38,428 bases of DNA from Pseudoalteromonas sp. BSi20652 (lineage in GTDB: Bacteria > Pseudomonadota > Gammaproteobacteria > Enterobacterales > Alteromonadaceae), in the NCBI RefSeq assembly GCF_000239855.1, contig NZ_BADT01000239.1, positions 1 to 38,428 on the forward strand, given 5' to 3'. This document shows positions 16,990 to 26,051 of the stretch, piece by piece. The notes beneath the pieces are model-generated. The model was not told the origin of the DNA. It was given only the letters and a program-made list of their open reading frames with translations, and ran no database searches. Both the position numbers and the translations under genes were made by a program. Every line of letters starts with the position of its first letter. Within the stretch, counting starts at the first letter, position 1.

Positions 16990-17445
16990 CTAAGATTGAT
17001 TGACGATAACCTGGTAAAGCTCAGCATCTGATTTAGCACTGCGTAGCTGTTTACAAAAATCTTTGTTATTTAGTTTATCAGCAATGGTTGCTAGAGTCTT
17101 TAAGTGCTGCTGGTTATCGCCATCTGGTACGATGAGTGCGACGAAAATATCAACAGGACGATTATCGATTGCATCAAAATTTATTGGCGTTTCGCTAACG
17201 AGCACTAAAGCTAAAGGCTCTTCTGCACCGCTCATTCTTCCATGAGGAATGGCAATGCCACGCCCTATACCAGTACTACCCAATTTCTCTCTGCTCATTA
17301 AAGCATTAAGGATATCATGTTGCGATAAATACGGAAGTTTGTCGTGAGCAAGTTCGCTAATGAACTCTAAAATTCTTTTTTTGCTATTAAAAAGGACCGC
17401 AGCTTTGCTGCAGTCCTGGCATATAAGTGAGCTTAATTTCATCAT
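16990..17445 (-). CDS. ptsN: Nitrogen regulatory PTS protein PtsN (EIIA-Ntr)
   Basis: 151 residues from the tandem ATG-ATG at 17445/17442. A TTG at 17460 would extend it into hpf but is less likely. It has an EIIA fold of the mannitol/fructose class with phospho-acceptor His68 in GIAIPHGRM, preceded by SKKRILEFISEL and followed by PVDIFVALIVPDGDNQQHLKTLA. It receives phosphate from NPr and regulates potassium uptake, phosphate signalling and metabolism rather than sugar transport. The start is one base away from the hpf stop, so translation is probably coupled. Confidence 0.94.
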   Translation of the reverse strand: MMKLSSLICQDCSKAAVLFNSKKRILEFISELAHDKLPYLSQHDILNALMSREKLGSTGIGRGIAIPHGRMSGAEEPLALVLVSETPINFDAIDNRPVDIFVALIVPDGDNQQHLKTLATIADKLNNKDFCKQLRSAKSDAELYQVIVNQS

Positions 17446-17446
17446 A

Positions 17447-17740
17447 TTAGTGTCGAGCAAGCTTCTCTTTGTGTTTAATTACTTGTCGATCGAGCTTGTC
17501 GATCAACGAGTCAATGGCGGCATACATATCTTGATGTTCTGTAGAGGCAAATAGCTCGGCACCGCTTACGTGTATGGTGGCTTCTGCTTTTTGATTTAAT
17601 TTTTCTACATCGAGAATGACATGAACATTATTAATATGATCAGAGTGTCTTTCTAGCTTCGCAAATTTGGTATTAATATAGTCTCTTAGTGAATCGGTTA
17701 ATTCTACGTGACGACCAGTTAAGTTTAGTTGCATAAGCAT
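17447..17740 (-). CDS. hpf: Ribosome hibernation promoting factor HPF
   Basis: 97 residues, the short HPF form. It has the beta-alpha-beta core QLNLTGRHVELTDSLRDYINTKFAKLERH, then VHVILDVEKLNQKAEATIHVSGAELFAS and a basic end, DRQVIKHKEKLARH. It binds the 30S decoding region in stationary phase and promotes 100S dimers. It lacks the C-terminal extension of long HPFs. It lies 19 bp downstream of rpoN, the conserved arrangement. Confidence 0.95.
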   Translation of the reverse strand: MLMQLNLTGRHVELTDSLRDYINTKFAKLERHSDHINNVHVILDVEKLNQKAEATIHVSGAELFASTEHQDMYAAIDSLIDKLDRQVIKHKEKLARH

Positions 17741-17759
17741 TACCCTCTTTTTTTGCGTC

Positions 17760-19259
17760 TTAAATCAAACTTTTACGTTGGTTTGATGGTGGAATAGCCA
17801 GAGACTCGCGGTATTTTGCAATTGTACGTCTCGCTACTTTAATTCCTTGCTCAGCCAATATATCCGCTATTTTGCTATCACTCAATGGTTTTGCTGAGTT
17901 TTCTGCTGCAATTAGTTTTCGGATGAGCGCACGGATTGCTGTAGATGAACATTCCCCCCCGTTTTCGGTGCTTACATGGCTTGAGAAAAAGTATTTAAGC
18001 TCAAATATACCACGGGGTGTATGCATATACTTTTGGGTTGTTACGCGCGAAATTGTTGATTCGTGCATTTCTACCATTTCAGCAACATCATTCAAAACCA
18101 TTGGTTTCATGGCTTCAGGGCCGTGTTCAAAAAAGCCTTGTTGTTGCTTAACAATACAATTAGTTACTTTTAATAGCGTGTCGTTTCTGCTTTCTAAACT
18201 TTTAATAAACCATTTAGCTTCTTGTAAATGCGAGCGAATAAACTGGCTATCACCACTGGATTTTACCGTGCGAGACATTGCCGCGTATTGGCTATTAACA
18301 CGAATTTTAGGCATGCTGTCAGGGTTTAATTCAACAACCCAGCGACCTTTAATTTTTTTAACTGACACATCAGGAATAACATACTCAGATTCTTCTCTTA
18401 CAATAGTATCTGCAGGTTTAGGGCTAAGAGTATGTATTAATGTCATTACTTCTTTAAGCTCTTCTTCTTTGAGCTTAGTTTTCTTCATTAATGTACGATA
18501 GTCACGAGCAGCTAATAAATCAATATGCTCGGTTAGAATCATTTTTGTTTCATTAATGTAAGGTGTTTCTTTATCAAACTGATTGAGCTGAATACACAAA
18601 CACTCTTGCAAGCTCCGTGCAGCAATGCCGACAGGATCAAACAATTGAATACGTTTTAAAACCGCTTCAATTTCATCAAGTTCGACTTCGTTATCATCTT
18701 CATTTTCTTGATTAAAGCTTTCTAAAATTTCTTCGCAACTGAGTGTTAAAATACCAGAATCATCTACGGCCTCTACAATCGCAATCGCAATAGCTTCATC
18801 GGTAGGGCTAAATGGCGTTAGTTGTAACTGCCACATTAAATACTCATGGAGCGTTTCAGTAGAAGCCCCTTGGTATATTGATTCGTCTTCAGGCATTGGA
18901 CCCGATGATGCTGCAGGGGCGGCACTCATGTACTCATCCCAACTAACATCCATAGCCATGTCGTCACTTAGCGTGTCTTTTGCAAGTGCTTCACCACTAT
19001 CTTGTTCGTATTCGCTTGGAGCATCATCGGCAGATGCGCTAACAGTTATGTCATCAGTATCTGCTTTTTGCTCGTTTTTACCAGCGGCATCTTCGGAATA
19101 GTCTGCCTCTTCAACCTCTAATAGCGGGTTGCTGTCGAGAGCTTCTTGTATTTCTTGCTGGAGATCCAATGTACTGAGTTGCAACAAACGAATAGCTTGT
19201 TGCAGCTGTGGAGTCATTGTAAGTTGCTGGCCCATGCGCAGCTGTAGTGATTGCCTCAT
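17760..19259 (-). CDS. rpoN: RNA polymerase sigma-54 factor RpoN
   Basis: 499 residues. Region I (1-48) is Gln/Leu-rich ([37 protein letters not shown]) and contacts enhancer-binding activators. Region II (about 50-130) is acidic. The core-binding domain follows ([12 protein letters not shown]...). Near the C-terminus are a helix-turn-helix ([23 protein letters not shown]) and the RpoN box [11 protein letters not shown]. It directs transcription from -24/-12 promoters; one such site is seen upstream of pspA in this window. It is followed closely by hpf and preceded by lptB with a 69-bp gap containing a possible promoter. Confidence 0.97.
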   Translation of the reverse strand: MRQSLQLRMGQQLTMTPQLQQAIRLLQLSTLDLQQEIQEALDSNPLLEVEEADYSEDAAGKNEQKADTDDITVSASADDAPSEYEQDSGEALAKDTLSDDMAMDVSWDEYMSAAPAASSGPMPEDESIYQGASTETLHEYLMWQLQLTPFSPTDEAIAIAIVEAVDDSGILTLSCEEILESFNQENEDDNEVELDEIEAVLKRIQLFDPVGIAARSLQECLCIQLNQFDKETPYINETKMILTEHIDLLAARDYRTLMKKTKLKEEELKEVMTLIHTLSPKPADTIVREESEYVIPDVSVKKIKGRWVVELNPDSMPKIRVNSQYAAMSRTVKSSGDSQFIRSHLQEAKWFIKSLESRNDTLLKVTNCIVKQQQGFFEHGPEAMKPMVLNDVAEMVEMHESTISRVTTQKYMHTPRGIFELKYFFSSHVSTENGGECSSTAIRALIRKLIAAENSAKPLSDSKIADILAEQGIKVARRTIAKYRESLAIPPSNQRKSLI

Positions 19260-19284
19260 GTATCTCTAACAATCCTTTTATGTT

Positions 19285-19313
19285 GTTATAATTAATACTA
19301 GCAGATGCTTAAA
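19285..19313 (-). promoter_or_regulatory. Possible internal promoter before rpoN
   Basis: On the minus strand TTTAAG (19308-19313) and TATAAC (19285-19290) are 17 bp apart in the lptB-rpoN gap. The -35 is weak, so this is tentative. Such a promoter would let rpoN be expressed apart from the lpt genes. Confidence 0.3.
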
Positions 19314-19328
19314 GACATGGCGTAAATG

Positions 19329-20055
19329 TTACAGCCTAAATTGCTCGCCTAAGTAAACATCGCGTACTGTTTTATCATTTAATACGTGTTCTGGGGTACC
19401 TGATGCAATCAGCTCCCCATGAGAAACAATGTAGGCTTTTTCACAAACATCAAGGGTTTCTCTTACGTTGTGATCGGTAATTAATACACCAATTCCACGA
19501 TTTTTAAGATGTTGAATAATTTTTTTAATATCTAATACCGAAATCGGGTCAACACCCGCAAATGGTTCATCTAATAATATAAATTTAGGATCTGCTGCTA
19601 GCGCCCGTGCTATCTCTACGCGGCGACGTTCACCACCTGATAGTGCCATACCTTGGCTATCACGAATGTGTTGTATGCTAAATTCATCTAATAAATTATT
19701 GAGTATATCTTCCCTGGTTTGTTTATTTAACTCTTTGCGCGTTTCTAAAATGGCCATTAAGTTTTGATAAACTGTCAGCTTTCTAAAAATAGATGACTCT
19801 TGTGGTAAGTAGCCTATGCCTAATCTAGCACGACTATGCATAGGTAAAAGAGTAATATCGTTATCGTCGATAAATATTTTACCTTTGTCGCTAGGGACAA
19901 GCCCTACAATCATATAAAACGTCGTTGTTTTACCGGCCCCGTTAGGACCAAGTAGGCCAACAATACTGCCAGCTTTTACTTCAAGGCCGACGTTTTTTTA
20001 CAACTTCACGGCCTTTATAGCTTTTTGCTAATAGTTCTGCTTTTAATATGCTCAT
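19329..20055 (-). CDS. lptB: LPS export ABC transporter ATP-binding protein LptB, frameshifted in this sequence
   Basis: Cytoplasmic ATPase of the LptB2FGC complex that drives LPS transport to the outer membrane. The ATG at 20055 overlaps the lptA stop (ATGA) and encodes [19 protein letters not shown]. The frame then breaks at a T7 run (19993-19999). Removing one base yields 241 residues, exactly the usual length, with [19 protein letters not shown], Walker [10 protein letters not shown], signature ALSGGERRR, Walker [11 protein letters not shown] and the H-loop ITDHNVRE. As written, the only in-frame start (ATG at 19913) would lose Walker A and could not hydrolyse ATP. An error in the sequence is the likely cause, since lptB is essential. 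Confidence 0.93.
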
Positions 20056-20597
20056 GGTTGACCTTCATCGTCTTTTTTACTTTTTTTAGTATCTATAGGT
20101 ACTAAAATTGTGTGGACGCGGTCAGTTGAGTTTTCATCTTTTTCGGCACTGATTAGCTGCTGCTCTATGTCGTAGGTAATGCTTTTAGCATTTATTTTTT
20201 GTCCTGCTTGCGATACTTGTGCATTACCAATAAGCGTTAAAAAACGCTTAGATACATCGTAACGGACTTCGTCAGCACTGGCGCTCATAGTCGTGCCGTC
20301 TGATTGCTTTTCTTCAAAGTGCGCAGGGCTACCTGTGGCAATTAATAATTGTTTATTATCACCAAGTTCTTCGCGTTTATGTACTTCGAGACGGTCGGCT
20401 GTGATACGGCGATTACCATGAATAATTTCAACGTTTTTCTCAAAAATCCCGACATTAGCTTTTAATTGACCTTCTTGCTTGTCGGCGCTTATTGAAATTT
20501 GGTTTGCAGGCGGTTGCGTGTTTTGCTCTGCAGCACTACTATTAAAAGCTAATATAAGTGTAGGAATAATAAGTGATTTTAATATTTTATTGGTCAT
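20052..20597 (-). CDS. lptA: LPS transport periplasmic protein LptA
   Basis: 181 residues. The signal peptide is KILKSLIIPTLILAFNSSAAE, with cleavage near residue 23. The OstA-type beta-jellyroll begins QISISADKQEGQLKANVGIFEKNVEIIHGNRRITADRLEVHK, followed by GSPAHFEEKQ and a repeated strand pattern. It forms the periplasmic bridge carrying LPS from LptC to LptD. The charged C-terminal tail [11 protein letters not shown] is common in the family. It overlaps lptC by 11 bp and lptB by 4 bp. Confidence 0.94.
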   Translation of the reverse strand: MTNKILKSLIIPTLILAFNSSAAEQNTQPPANQISISADKQEGQLKANVGIFEKNVEIIHGNRRITADRLEVHKREELGDNKQLLIATGSPAHFEEKQSDGTTMSASADEVRYDVSKRFLTLIGNAQVSQAGQKINAKSITYDIEQQLISAEKDENSTDRVHTILVPIDTKKSKKDDEGQP

Positions 20598-21141
20598 AAT
20601 ATATGGTTCGCGTATGGTTAATTAGTTTTATCACTTCGGTTTTTAAGTCGGCTTCTAGGCCTTTACCGGTGATTTTTAAATTGGGTCCAGTGATAATGAC
20701 GGGTTGCTCCGAACGCATTGTTAATAGTTTTATATCTACCTGAATATTATCTGCATTTATTTTATCTATCATTGCGTTATCGGTTAAATTTTTAGCAACT
20801 ACATTGCCTTCTAAAATTAGTTGTTTACCTTCATATAATGTTGCTTCGTCTGCATTTATTTGCCACGTTTGTTGTTCGTTATATAAAGTGAAAATGGGTT
20901 TTTCGAAAAACGTGAAACCTAATTGCTGGTATAGCTCCATTTTAGCCGCAGTGACTTTGTGGCTAATTTTACCTTGCTCGTCATAGGCTGTCTGTTTGAG
21001 CTCAATAGCTACATAATCAGGCTTGGCAATAACTTCTGGCTCAGTCTGAGGCACAATATTTGTTTGTGTAAAATAAGGGTACCAAAGCCAAACCATACAG
21101 GTAATGAATAAAACGCTTAATATTATGCGCGCTGCATTCAT
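20587..21141 (-). CDS. lptC: LPS export system protein LptC
   Basis: 184 residues. A single N-terminal membrane anchor (AARIILSVLFITCMVWLWYPYF) precedes a periplasmic jellyroll of alternating strands (KPDYVAIELKQTAYDEQGKISHKVTAAKMELY, then QTWQINADEATLYEGKQLILEGNVVAKN). LptC links the inner-membrane LptBFG ATPase to LptA. It overlaps kdsC by 4 bp upstream and lptA by 11 bp downstream, which is typical of this tightly coupled operon. Confidence 0.94.
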   Translation of the reverse strand: MNAARIILSVLFITCMVWLWYPYFTQTNIVPQTEPEVIAKPDYVAIELKQTAYDEQGKISHKVTAAKMELYQQLGFTFFEKPIFTLYNEQQTWQINADEATLYEGKQLILEGNVVAKNLTDNAMIDKINADNIQVDIKLLTMRSEQPVIITGPNLKITGKGLEADLKTEVIKLINHTRTIYYDQ

Positions 21142-21689
21142 GAACTAGTGCCCTGTGTAGTCAATGCTTTACCATTTTCAAGCATGAGCAAATCAGTGAG
21201 TTCTCTTACAGCACCAAAACCACCAGGCATTTGCGTTACATAGTGCGATGATCGCTTAATAAGCGGGTGTGCATCGTTAACCGCAACGGCAAAGCCGACT
21301 AATTCCATAACAGGCATGTCAGGACCATCATCACCGATATAAGCAATTTGTTCATCGCTAAGGTTGAGTTTGTTTTTTAATTCTTGATAGGCAATGAGCT
21401 TATTTTCTTGGCCTTGATAAATATGCTGTACGGTTAAGCTGCTCATACGTTGTTGCACTATTTGTGAATGACGGCCAGTAATAACAGCCACTTCAAAACC
21501 ACTATTTATAAGCGCTTTAATGCCAAAACCATCTTTTGTATTAAATGCTTTTAGCTCTTCACCTTGGTTACCAAGATAAATTCGGCCATCAGAAAATACA
21601 CCATCAATATCGCATATAAGTAACTTTACTTTTTTAGCGCGTGCTTTTGCATCATCGCTGAGCGGTTGATAGAGTTCTTCAAATTGCAT
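21138..21689 (-). CDS. kdsC: 3-deoxy-D-manno-octulosonate 8-phosphate phosphatase KdsC
   Basis: 183 residues of the C0-type HAD phosphatase family. Motif I, LLICDIDGVFSDG, has the nucleophile Asp27 and general acid Asp29. Other motifs are TKDGFGIKALINSGFEVAVITGR (motif II) and YIGDDGPDMPVM (motif IV). It dephosphorylates Kdo-8-phosphate to free Kdo for lipid A-core synthesis, working as a tetramer in the cytoplasm. It starts directly after the kdsD stop and overlaps lptC by 4 bp. Confidence 0.95.
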   Translation of the reverse strand: MQFEELYQPLSDDAKARAKKVKLLICDIDGVFSDGRIYLGNQGEELKAFNTKDGFGIKALINSGFEVAVITGRHSQIVQQRMSSLTVQHIYQGQENKLIAYQELKNKLNLSDEQIAYIGDDGPDMPVMELVGFAVAVNDAHPLIKRSSHYVTQMPGGFGAVRELTDLLMLENGKALTTQGTSS

Positions 21690-22664
21690 TTATAATACTC
21701 CTGCTTTTAATAAGTCTTGCATATTTAGTGCGCCAATAGGCTGATTTAGCTCATTGATGACGATTAAGCCATTTATACGTTTGTGTTCCATAATGTTGAG
21801 TGCTTCAGCAGCTAACATATCTTGCGTAGCCGTAGTACATGACTTGGTCATAACAACATCTATTTGTGTTGTATGAATATCAATTCTTTGTTCTAAAATA
21901 CGACGTAAGTCGCCATCGGTAAATAATCCAACAAGTTGCTGATTTTCATCAACAATGGCTGTCATGCCTAGCCCTTTAGCGGACATTTCAATAAGGGCGT
22001 CTTTAACTGTTTGTGAAACGCTAATAATAGGTGTATTTACGCCGCTGTGCATAACATCTTTTAAAGTAAGTAATAAGCGCTTGCCTAAACTGCCACCTGG
22101 GTGAGATAGCGCAAAATCGTCAGCTGTAAACCCACGAGCTTCTAATAATGCAACTGCCATGGCATCGCCCATCGCAAGTGTGGCAGTGGTACTTGATGTA
22201 GGAGCTAGACCCAACGAACAGGCTTCTTTTTCTACTTTAATACACACATGTACATTAGCAAGGGTCGCCATGGTTGATTGCGTGTTGCCAGTCATGGCTA
22301 TCATTTTGGCACCCAGTCGTTTTAAAACAGGAATGATATTTAAAACTTCGCTGGTCTCCCCTGAGTTCGAAATAAGCATAACCACATCGTTTTTAGTGAT
22401 CATACCTAAGTCACCATGGCTTGCTTCACCAGGATGAACAAAAAATGCAGGGCTGCCAGTGCTTGCAAGGGTTGCGGCTATTTTATTGCCAATATGACCT
22501 GATTTACCCATACCAATGATAATAATACGGCCTTCGCAGTCGTACATTAATTGGCACGCATTATGAAAATTCTCATCTACATATTGTGCAATATCACTAA
22601 GTGCTTGGCGCTCAACATCTAAAACGCGAAGGCCTTGTTCAATAAAATTTAGCGTCGTCATCAT
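21690..22664 (-). CDS. kdsD: D-arabinose 5-phosphate isomerase KdsD
   Basis: 324 residues. An N-terminal SIS domain (about 30-180) carries GMGKSGHIGNKIAATLASTGSPAFFVHPGEASHGDLGMI and MLISNSGETSEVLNIIP. Two C-terminal CBS domains (about 205-324) contain MTAIVDENQQLVGLFTDGDLRR and GLIVINELNQPIGALNMQDLLKAGVL. It converts ribulose-5-phosphate to arabinose-5-phosphate, the entry to Kdo synthesis. Two adjacent ATGs occur at the start (22664 and 22661). It directly abuts yrbG upstream and kdsC downstream. Confidence 0.95.
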   Translation of the reverse strand: MMTTLNFIEQGLRVLDVERQALSDIAQYVDENFHNACQLMYDCEGRIIIIGMGKSGHIGNKIAATLASTGSPAFFVHPGEASHGDLGMITKNDVVMLISNSGETSEVLNIIPVLKRLGAKMIAMTGNTQSTMATLANVHVCIKVEKEACSLGLAPTSSTTATLAMGDAMAVALLEARGFTADDFALSHPGGSLGKRLLLTLKDVMHSGVNTPIISVSQTVKDALIEMSAKGLGMTAIVDENQQLVGLFTDGDLRRILEQRIDIHTTQIDVVMTKSCTTATQDMLAAEALNIMEHKRINGLIVINELNQPIGALNMQDLLKAGVL

Positions 22665-23633
22665 TTACCCTACTTGACTAAAAATATACCCTTGGTAACC
22701 CAAAAACGCTATTAGCAATAAACCGCCTTCTACTCTATTGATACGTTGGGCGCCTCTAAAGTTCAATGACATAATAATAAGAGCCAGTGTTGCACCAATC
22801 ATAATTAATATATCTCGGCTTACTAATGATGGATCAATGGCGGAAGGGTTGATAATACCAGCCAGTGGCAATACCGCTAGAATATTAAATATATTTGAGC
22901 CAACAATATTACCTAGTGCTAAGTCATCTTCATTTTTAAGTACACCAGCAATGGAAGCGGCAAGTTCAGGCAAACTAGTACCGATAGCAATAATTGTTAA
23001 GCCAATGACTAAATCGCTTAGGCCAAAATATTTAGCAATATCGACAGCTGAACCTATTAAAAAGTGTGAACTAACAGGTAGAAGTATCATGCCAACAACT
23101 AACCAAAATACCGCTTTTTTAGTAGGTACATCGTTAGGGACGTCGTCGCAGGCTTCAGATACAAAGGGGTCATCTTGGTTTTTTGCTCGCATAGATACAA
23201 TAATTAACCCACCGATGAATACAACAAAGCCAACTAAAAGTGCAACACCTTCATTAAATGAAAAGTAGTTATCTGAAAATACATACCAAGTAGCAAGAGA
23301 TACGAGCATTACCAATGGCATTTCGCGTTTTAACGTACTTGATGAAACTGAAAGAGGGCGAAATAGAGCGGTGATACCTAACACAAGTAAAATGTTTGTA
23401 ATATTAGAACCAATTGCATTGCCAACGGCTGTGTCGGTTTTGTTAGCCAGAGCGGCAGAGGCTGAAACCATCATTTCAGGTGCTGAAGAGCCCATAGCTA
23501 CCACGGTTAAGCCAACGATAAGTGTAGGTACACCAAAGTTTTTAGCAAGAGCTGCGGCGCCATAAACAAATCTGTCTGCACTCCAAACAAGTGCTGCAAA
23601 ACCAAGAATTAAAATAACAAACGAGGTAACCAT
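22665..23633 (-). CDS. yrbG: YrbG-type sodium/calcium antiporter family protein
   Basis: 322 residues from the ATG at 23633, which matches the family N-terminus (VTSFVILILGFAALVWSADRFVYGAAALAKNFG). An in-frame ATG at 23687 would add 18 residues but lies very close to the probable promoter. It has ten or so TM helices and two inverted Na/Ca-exchanger repeats: GLTVVAMGSSAPEMMVSASAAL with AVGNAIGSNITNILLVLG, and GLTIIAIGTSLPELAASIAGVL with ALGNIVGSNIFNILAVLP. The transported ion is not established for this subfamily. It is the first gene of the kds-lpt-rpoN run, divergent from mla. Confidence 0.9.
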   Translation of the reverse strand: MVTSFVILILGFAALVWSADRFVYGAAALAKNFGVPTLIVGLTVVAMGSSAPEMMVSASAALANKTDTAVGNAIGSNITNILLVLGITALFRPLSVSSSTLKREMPLVMLVSLATWYVFSDNYFSFNEGVALLVGFVVFIGGLIIVSMRAKNQDDPFVSEACDDVPNDVPTKKAVFWLVVGMILLPVSSHFLIGSAVDIAKYFGLSDLVIGLTIIAIGTSLPELAASIAGVLKNEDDLALGNIVGSNIFNILAVLPLAGIINPSAIDPSLVSRDILIMIGATLALIIMSLNFRGAQRINRVEGGLLLIAFLGYQGYIFSQVG

Positions 23634-23877
23634 TGTGTTAAGCCAGTTATACAAAATAAGGATGGCGCGAATAGTAACAAAAGCCATGATGAAAGTATAA
23701 ATAAAAGAGTAAGGTCAACTATATACCGATAGTGATTTTAAACCGCTAATTTAAAAATTTAAGCCGGGGTTAAGCTGTTTTGAGCGAGTCTTATAATCTT
23801 TTTTTACAGGTGTATTACAAAATCTTACGAATTGTTTTTTCCATCTTTGACAAAAAAGCTTTAAAATAGGGGAACTA
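23634..23877. promoter_or_regulatory. Divergent yrbG / mlaF promoter region
   Basis: This 244-bp gap separates the two divergent envelope operons. On the plus strand TATAAT (23792-23797) with TTAAGC 16 bp upstream is the best -10/-35 pair for mla. A consensus TTGACA (23847-23852) has no good -10 before the ribosome-binding site. On the minus strand TTGACC (23713-23718) precedes yrbG, but the nearest TATACT is only 13 bp away. Both assignments are tentative. Confidence 0.4.
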
Positions 23878-24705
23878 GTGAACATTTTTATGGAGAGCGA
23901 CTTGTCGCAATCAATAGTAGAAGTCAAGGATGTTAGCTTTTCGAGAGGTAATAGAACCATATATAAAAATATGAGTTTTAGCGTTCCTAAAGGTAAAATC
24001 ACTGCGATCATGGGGCCAAGCGGAATTGGCAAAACCACTATGTTGCGTTTAATTGGTGGTCAGCTTAAACCAGATTCAGGTGATATTTTATTTGAAGGTG
24101 GCAGCATTCCTAAAATGTCTCGTAAAGAGCTATACGAAGCACGTACTAAAATGAGTATGCTTTTTCAAAGTGGTGCGTTGTTTACTGATATGTCTGTATT
24201 TGACAATATTGCGTTTCCAATAAGAGAACACACAAAGCTAAGCGAAGACCTTATTCGATTAGTTGTATTAATGAAATTACAAGCAGTAGGGTTGCGTGGC
24301 GCTAAAGATTTAATGCCTTCTGAGTTGTCGGGCGGTATGGCAAGGCGTGCTGCACTTGCTCGCGCTATAGCACTTGATCCAGAGCTAATCATGTACGATG
24401 AGCCATTTGCAGGTCAAGACCCCATTTCTATGGGCGTGTTAGTTAAACTAATTAAGTCGCTCAACGAAGTATTGGGTTTATCGTCTTTAATCGTGACGCA
24501 CGATGTGACAGAGGTAATGAGTATTGCTGAACACGTCATAATTATCGCCGATCAAGGGGTAATTGGCAGTGGTACTCCTGATGAAATGCGTAATCATGAA
24601 TCTCCTTTAGTTCAACAGTTTTTAAAAGGCTTGTCGGATGGTCCTGTACCATTTCATTTCCCGGCTCAAGCTTATGCAGATGAACTGCTTGGAGAAAAAG
24701 AATAA
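23878..24705 (+). CDS. mlaF: Phospholipid ABC transporter ATP-binding protein MlaF
   Basis: 275 residues at most. Walker A is GPSGIGKTT, the Q-loop is MLFQSGALF, the signature is [18 protein letters not shown], Walker B is [13 protein letters not shown] and the H-loop is VTHD. The family-typical N-terminus [19 protein letters not shown] matches MlaF. MlaFEDB removes phospholipids from the outer-membrane outer leaflet. The start is ambiguous: GTG 23878 has AGGGGA well placed, ATG 23890 has no good site, and TTG 23902 has GGAG 6 nt upstream. Its stop overlaps the mlaE start by one base. Confidence 0.94.
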   Translation: MNIFMESDLSQSIVEVKDVSFSRGNRTIYKNMSFSVPKGKITAIMGPSGIGKTTMLRLIGGQLKPDSGDILFEGGSIPKMSRKELYEARTKMSMLFQSGALFTDMSVFDNIAFPIREHTKLSEDLIRLVVLMKLQAVGLRGAKDLMPSELSGGMARRAALARAIALDPELIMYDEPFAGQDPISMGVLVKLIKSLNEVLGLSSLIVTHDVTEVMSIAEHVIIIADQGVIGSGTPDEMRNHESPLVQQFLKGLSDGPVPFHFPAQAYADELLGEKE

Positions 24706-25484
24706 TGTTGGATTTATTTCAAAAGCTAGGACATAAAACGCTAGGGCGTTTTGCGGCTCTTGGTCGTTCTGCCTATATGTTGTTTAGCGCATTAATGCAT
24801 GTTCCTAATTTTAAAAAAGGCACACCGTTACTTGTTCGTCAGCTTTATATGGTGGGTTCGCAATCGCTACTCATCATTATGGTGTCGGGTTTATTTATCG
24901 GCATGGTATTGGCGTTACAAGGTTACACCGTATTAGTTGGGTATGGCGCTGAGGATAGTTTAGGGCCGTTAGTGGCACTGAGTTTATTGCGAGAACTGGG
25001 CCCGGTTGTTACTGCATTACTATTTGCAGGACGCGCAGGCAGCGCATTGACAGCTGAAATTGGCTTAATGAAAGCAACAGAACAACTTTCATCACTTGAG
25101 ATGATGGCAATCGATCCGCTAAGACGTATTATTGCACCGCGCTTTTGGGCGGGTTTCATAAGCATGCCATTGCTTGCATTGATATTTTCAGCCGTAGCAA
25201 TCATAGGCGCTCATCTAGTGGGTGTAGATTGGCTTGGGGTTGATACAGGTAGTTTTTGGTCAATCATGCAATCACAAGTGTCGTTTCAGCAAGACATACT
25301 AAACGGTATTATTAAAAGTTTTGTATTTGCCATAGTGGTGACCTGGATTGCACTTTATAAAGGATATGACTGTGTGCCGACCTCAGAAGGGATCAGCAAA
25401 GCAACCACCGAAACGGTTGTTCATTCGTCATTAGCAGTTTTAGGTTTTGACTTTATTTTGACAGCGGTAATGTTTACCAGCTAA
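24705..25484 (+). CDS. mlaE: Phospholipid ABC transporter permease MlaE
   Basis: 259 residues, typical length. It has an amphipathic N-terminus, then five TM segments including [20 protein letters not shown]. The MlaE family core is [58 protein letters not shown], with the coupling-helix EIG motif. It forms the dimeric inner-membrane core that contacts the MlaD hexamer. It is translationally coupled to mlaF (1-base overlap) and followed by mlaD after 13 bp. Confidence 0.95.
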   Translation: MLDLFQKLGHKTLGRFAALGRSAYMLFSALMHVPNFKKGTPLLVRQLYMVGSQSLLIIMVSGLFIGMVLALQGYTVLVGYGAEDSLGPLVALSLLRELGPVVTALLFAGRAGSALTAEIGLMKATEQLSSLEMMAIDPLRRIIAPRFWAGFISMPLLALIFSAVAIIGAHLVGVDWLGVDTGSFWSIMQSQVSFQQDILNGIIKSFVFAIVVTWIALYKGYDCVPTSEGISKATTETVVHSSLAVLGFDFILTAVMFTS

Positions 25485-25497
25485 TAGGGTATAGATA

Positions 25498-26046
25498 ATG
25501 AATTCACGGAAATTAGAAATTTTAGTTGGTTTTTTTGTAGCACTTGGCATTTTAGCTTTTGCGATGCTTGCACTTAAAGTTGCCAATTCAGGTATTAGTG
25601 GCTCTGGCGAAACATATACGCTTAATGCCAAGTTTGAAAACATTGGGTCACTAAAAGCGCGTGCACCGGTAAAAGTAGGCGGTGTTGTAATTGGGCGTGT
25701 TGAATCAATTTATGTTCACCCACAAGAGTTTTTACCCGTCGTTAATATGACCATTGATGCACAGTACTTATGTCGTTTTTCAGACACGAGTTCAATCTCT
25801 ATTTTAACCTCGGGTATTTTAGGTGAGCAGTACTTAGGCATTCATCCTGTCATTTCTCCAGATTCGGCTAAGCAACGTTGTTTAGGCGAAACAGTGACTG
25901 AAAACAAGCAAGATGAAGCAATTGACGATTTGTTTGGTGTGGAAAGCAAAGCACTAGGTGATGGCGATTCAATCACTGATACTAAGTCTGCTATTGTACT
26001 TGAAGAATTAATCGGGCAGTTTTTATTCAACCAAGGTAGTGAGTAA
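25498..26046 (+). CDS. mlaD: Phospholipid transport MCE protein MlaD
   Basis: 182 residues, as in E. coli. A single N-terminal TM anchor (LEILVGFFVALGILAFAMLALKVA) is followed by an MCE domain (TYTLNAKFENIGSLKARAPVKVGGVVIGRVESI), then a pore-loop region (ISILTSGILGEQYLGIHP) and an acidic C-terminal tail. MlaD hexamers form a periplasmic ring handing phospholipids between MlaC and MlaFE. It sits between mlaE and mlaC with short spacers. Confidence 0.95.
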   Translation: MNSRKLEILVGFFVALGILAFAMLALKVANSGISGSGETYTLNAKFENIGSLKARAPVKVGGVVIGRVESIYVHPQEFLPVVNMTIDAQYLCRFSDTSSISILTSGILGEQYLGIHPVISPDSAKQRCLGETVTENKQDEAIDDLFGVESKALGDGDSITDTKSAIVLEELIGQFLFNQGSE

Positions 26047-26051
26047 TTATT

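Noticed and set aside
17872-18501. A 209-codon open frame opposite rpoN
   Set aside because: It lies wholly antisense to a clear rpoN, with no ribosome-binding site and low-complexity composition unlike a real protein.
22738-23268. A 176-codon open frame opposite yrbG
   Set aside because: Antisense shadow of a well-supported membrane protein; similar shadows occur opposite mgtE, degQ and lptC.
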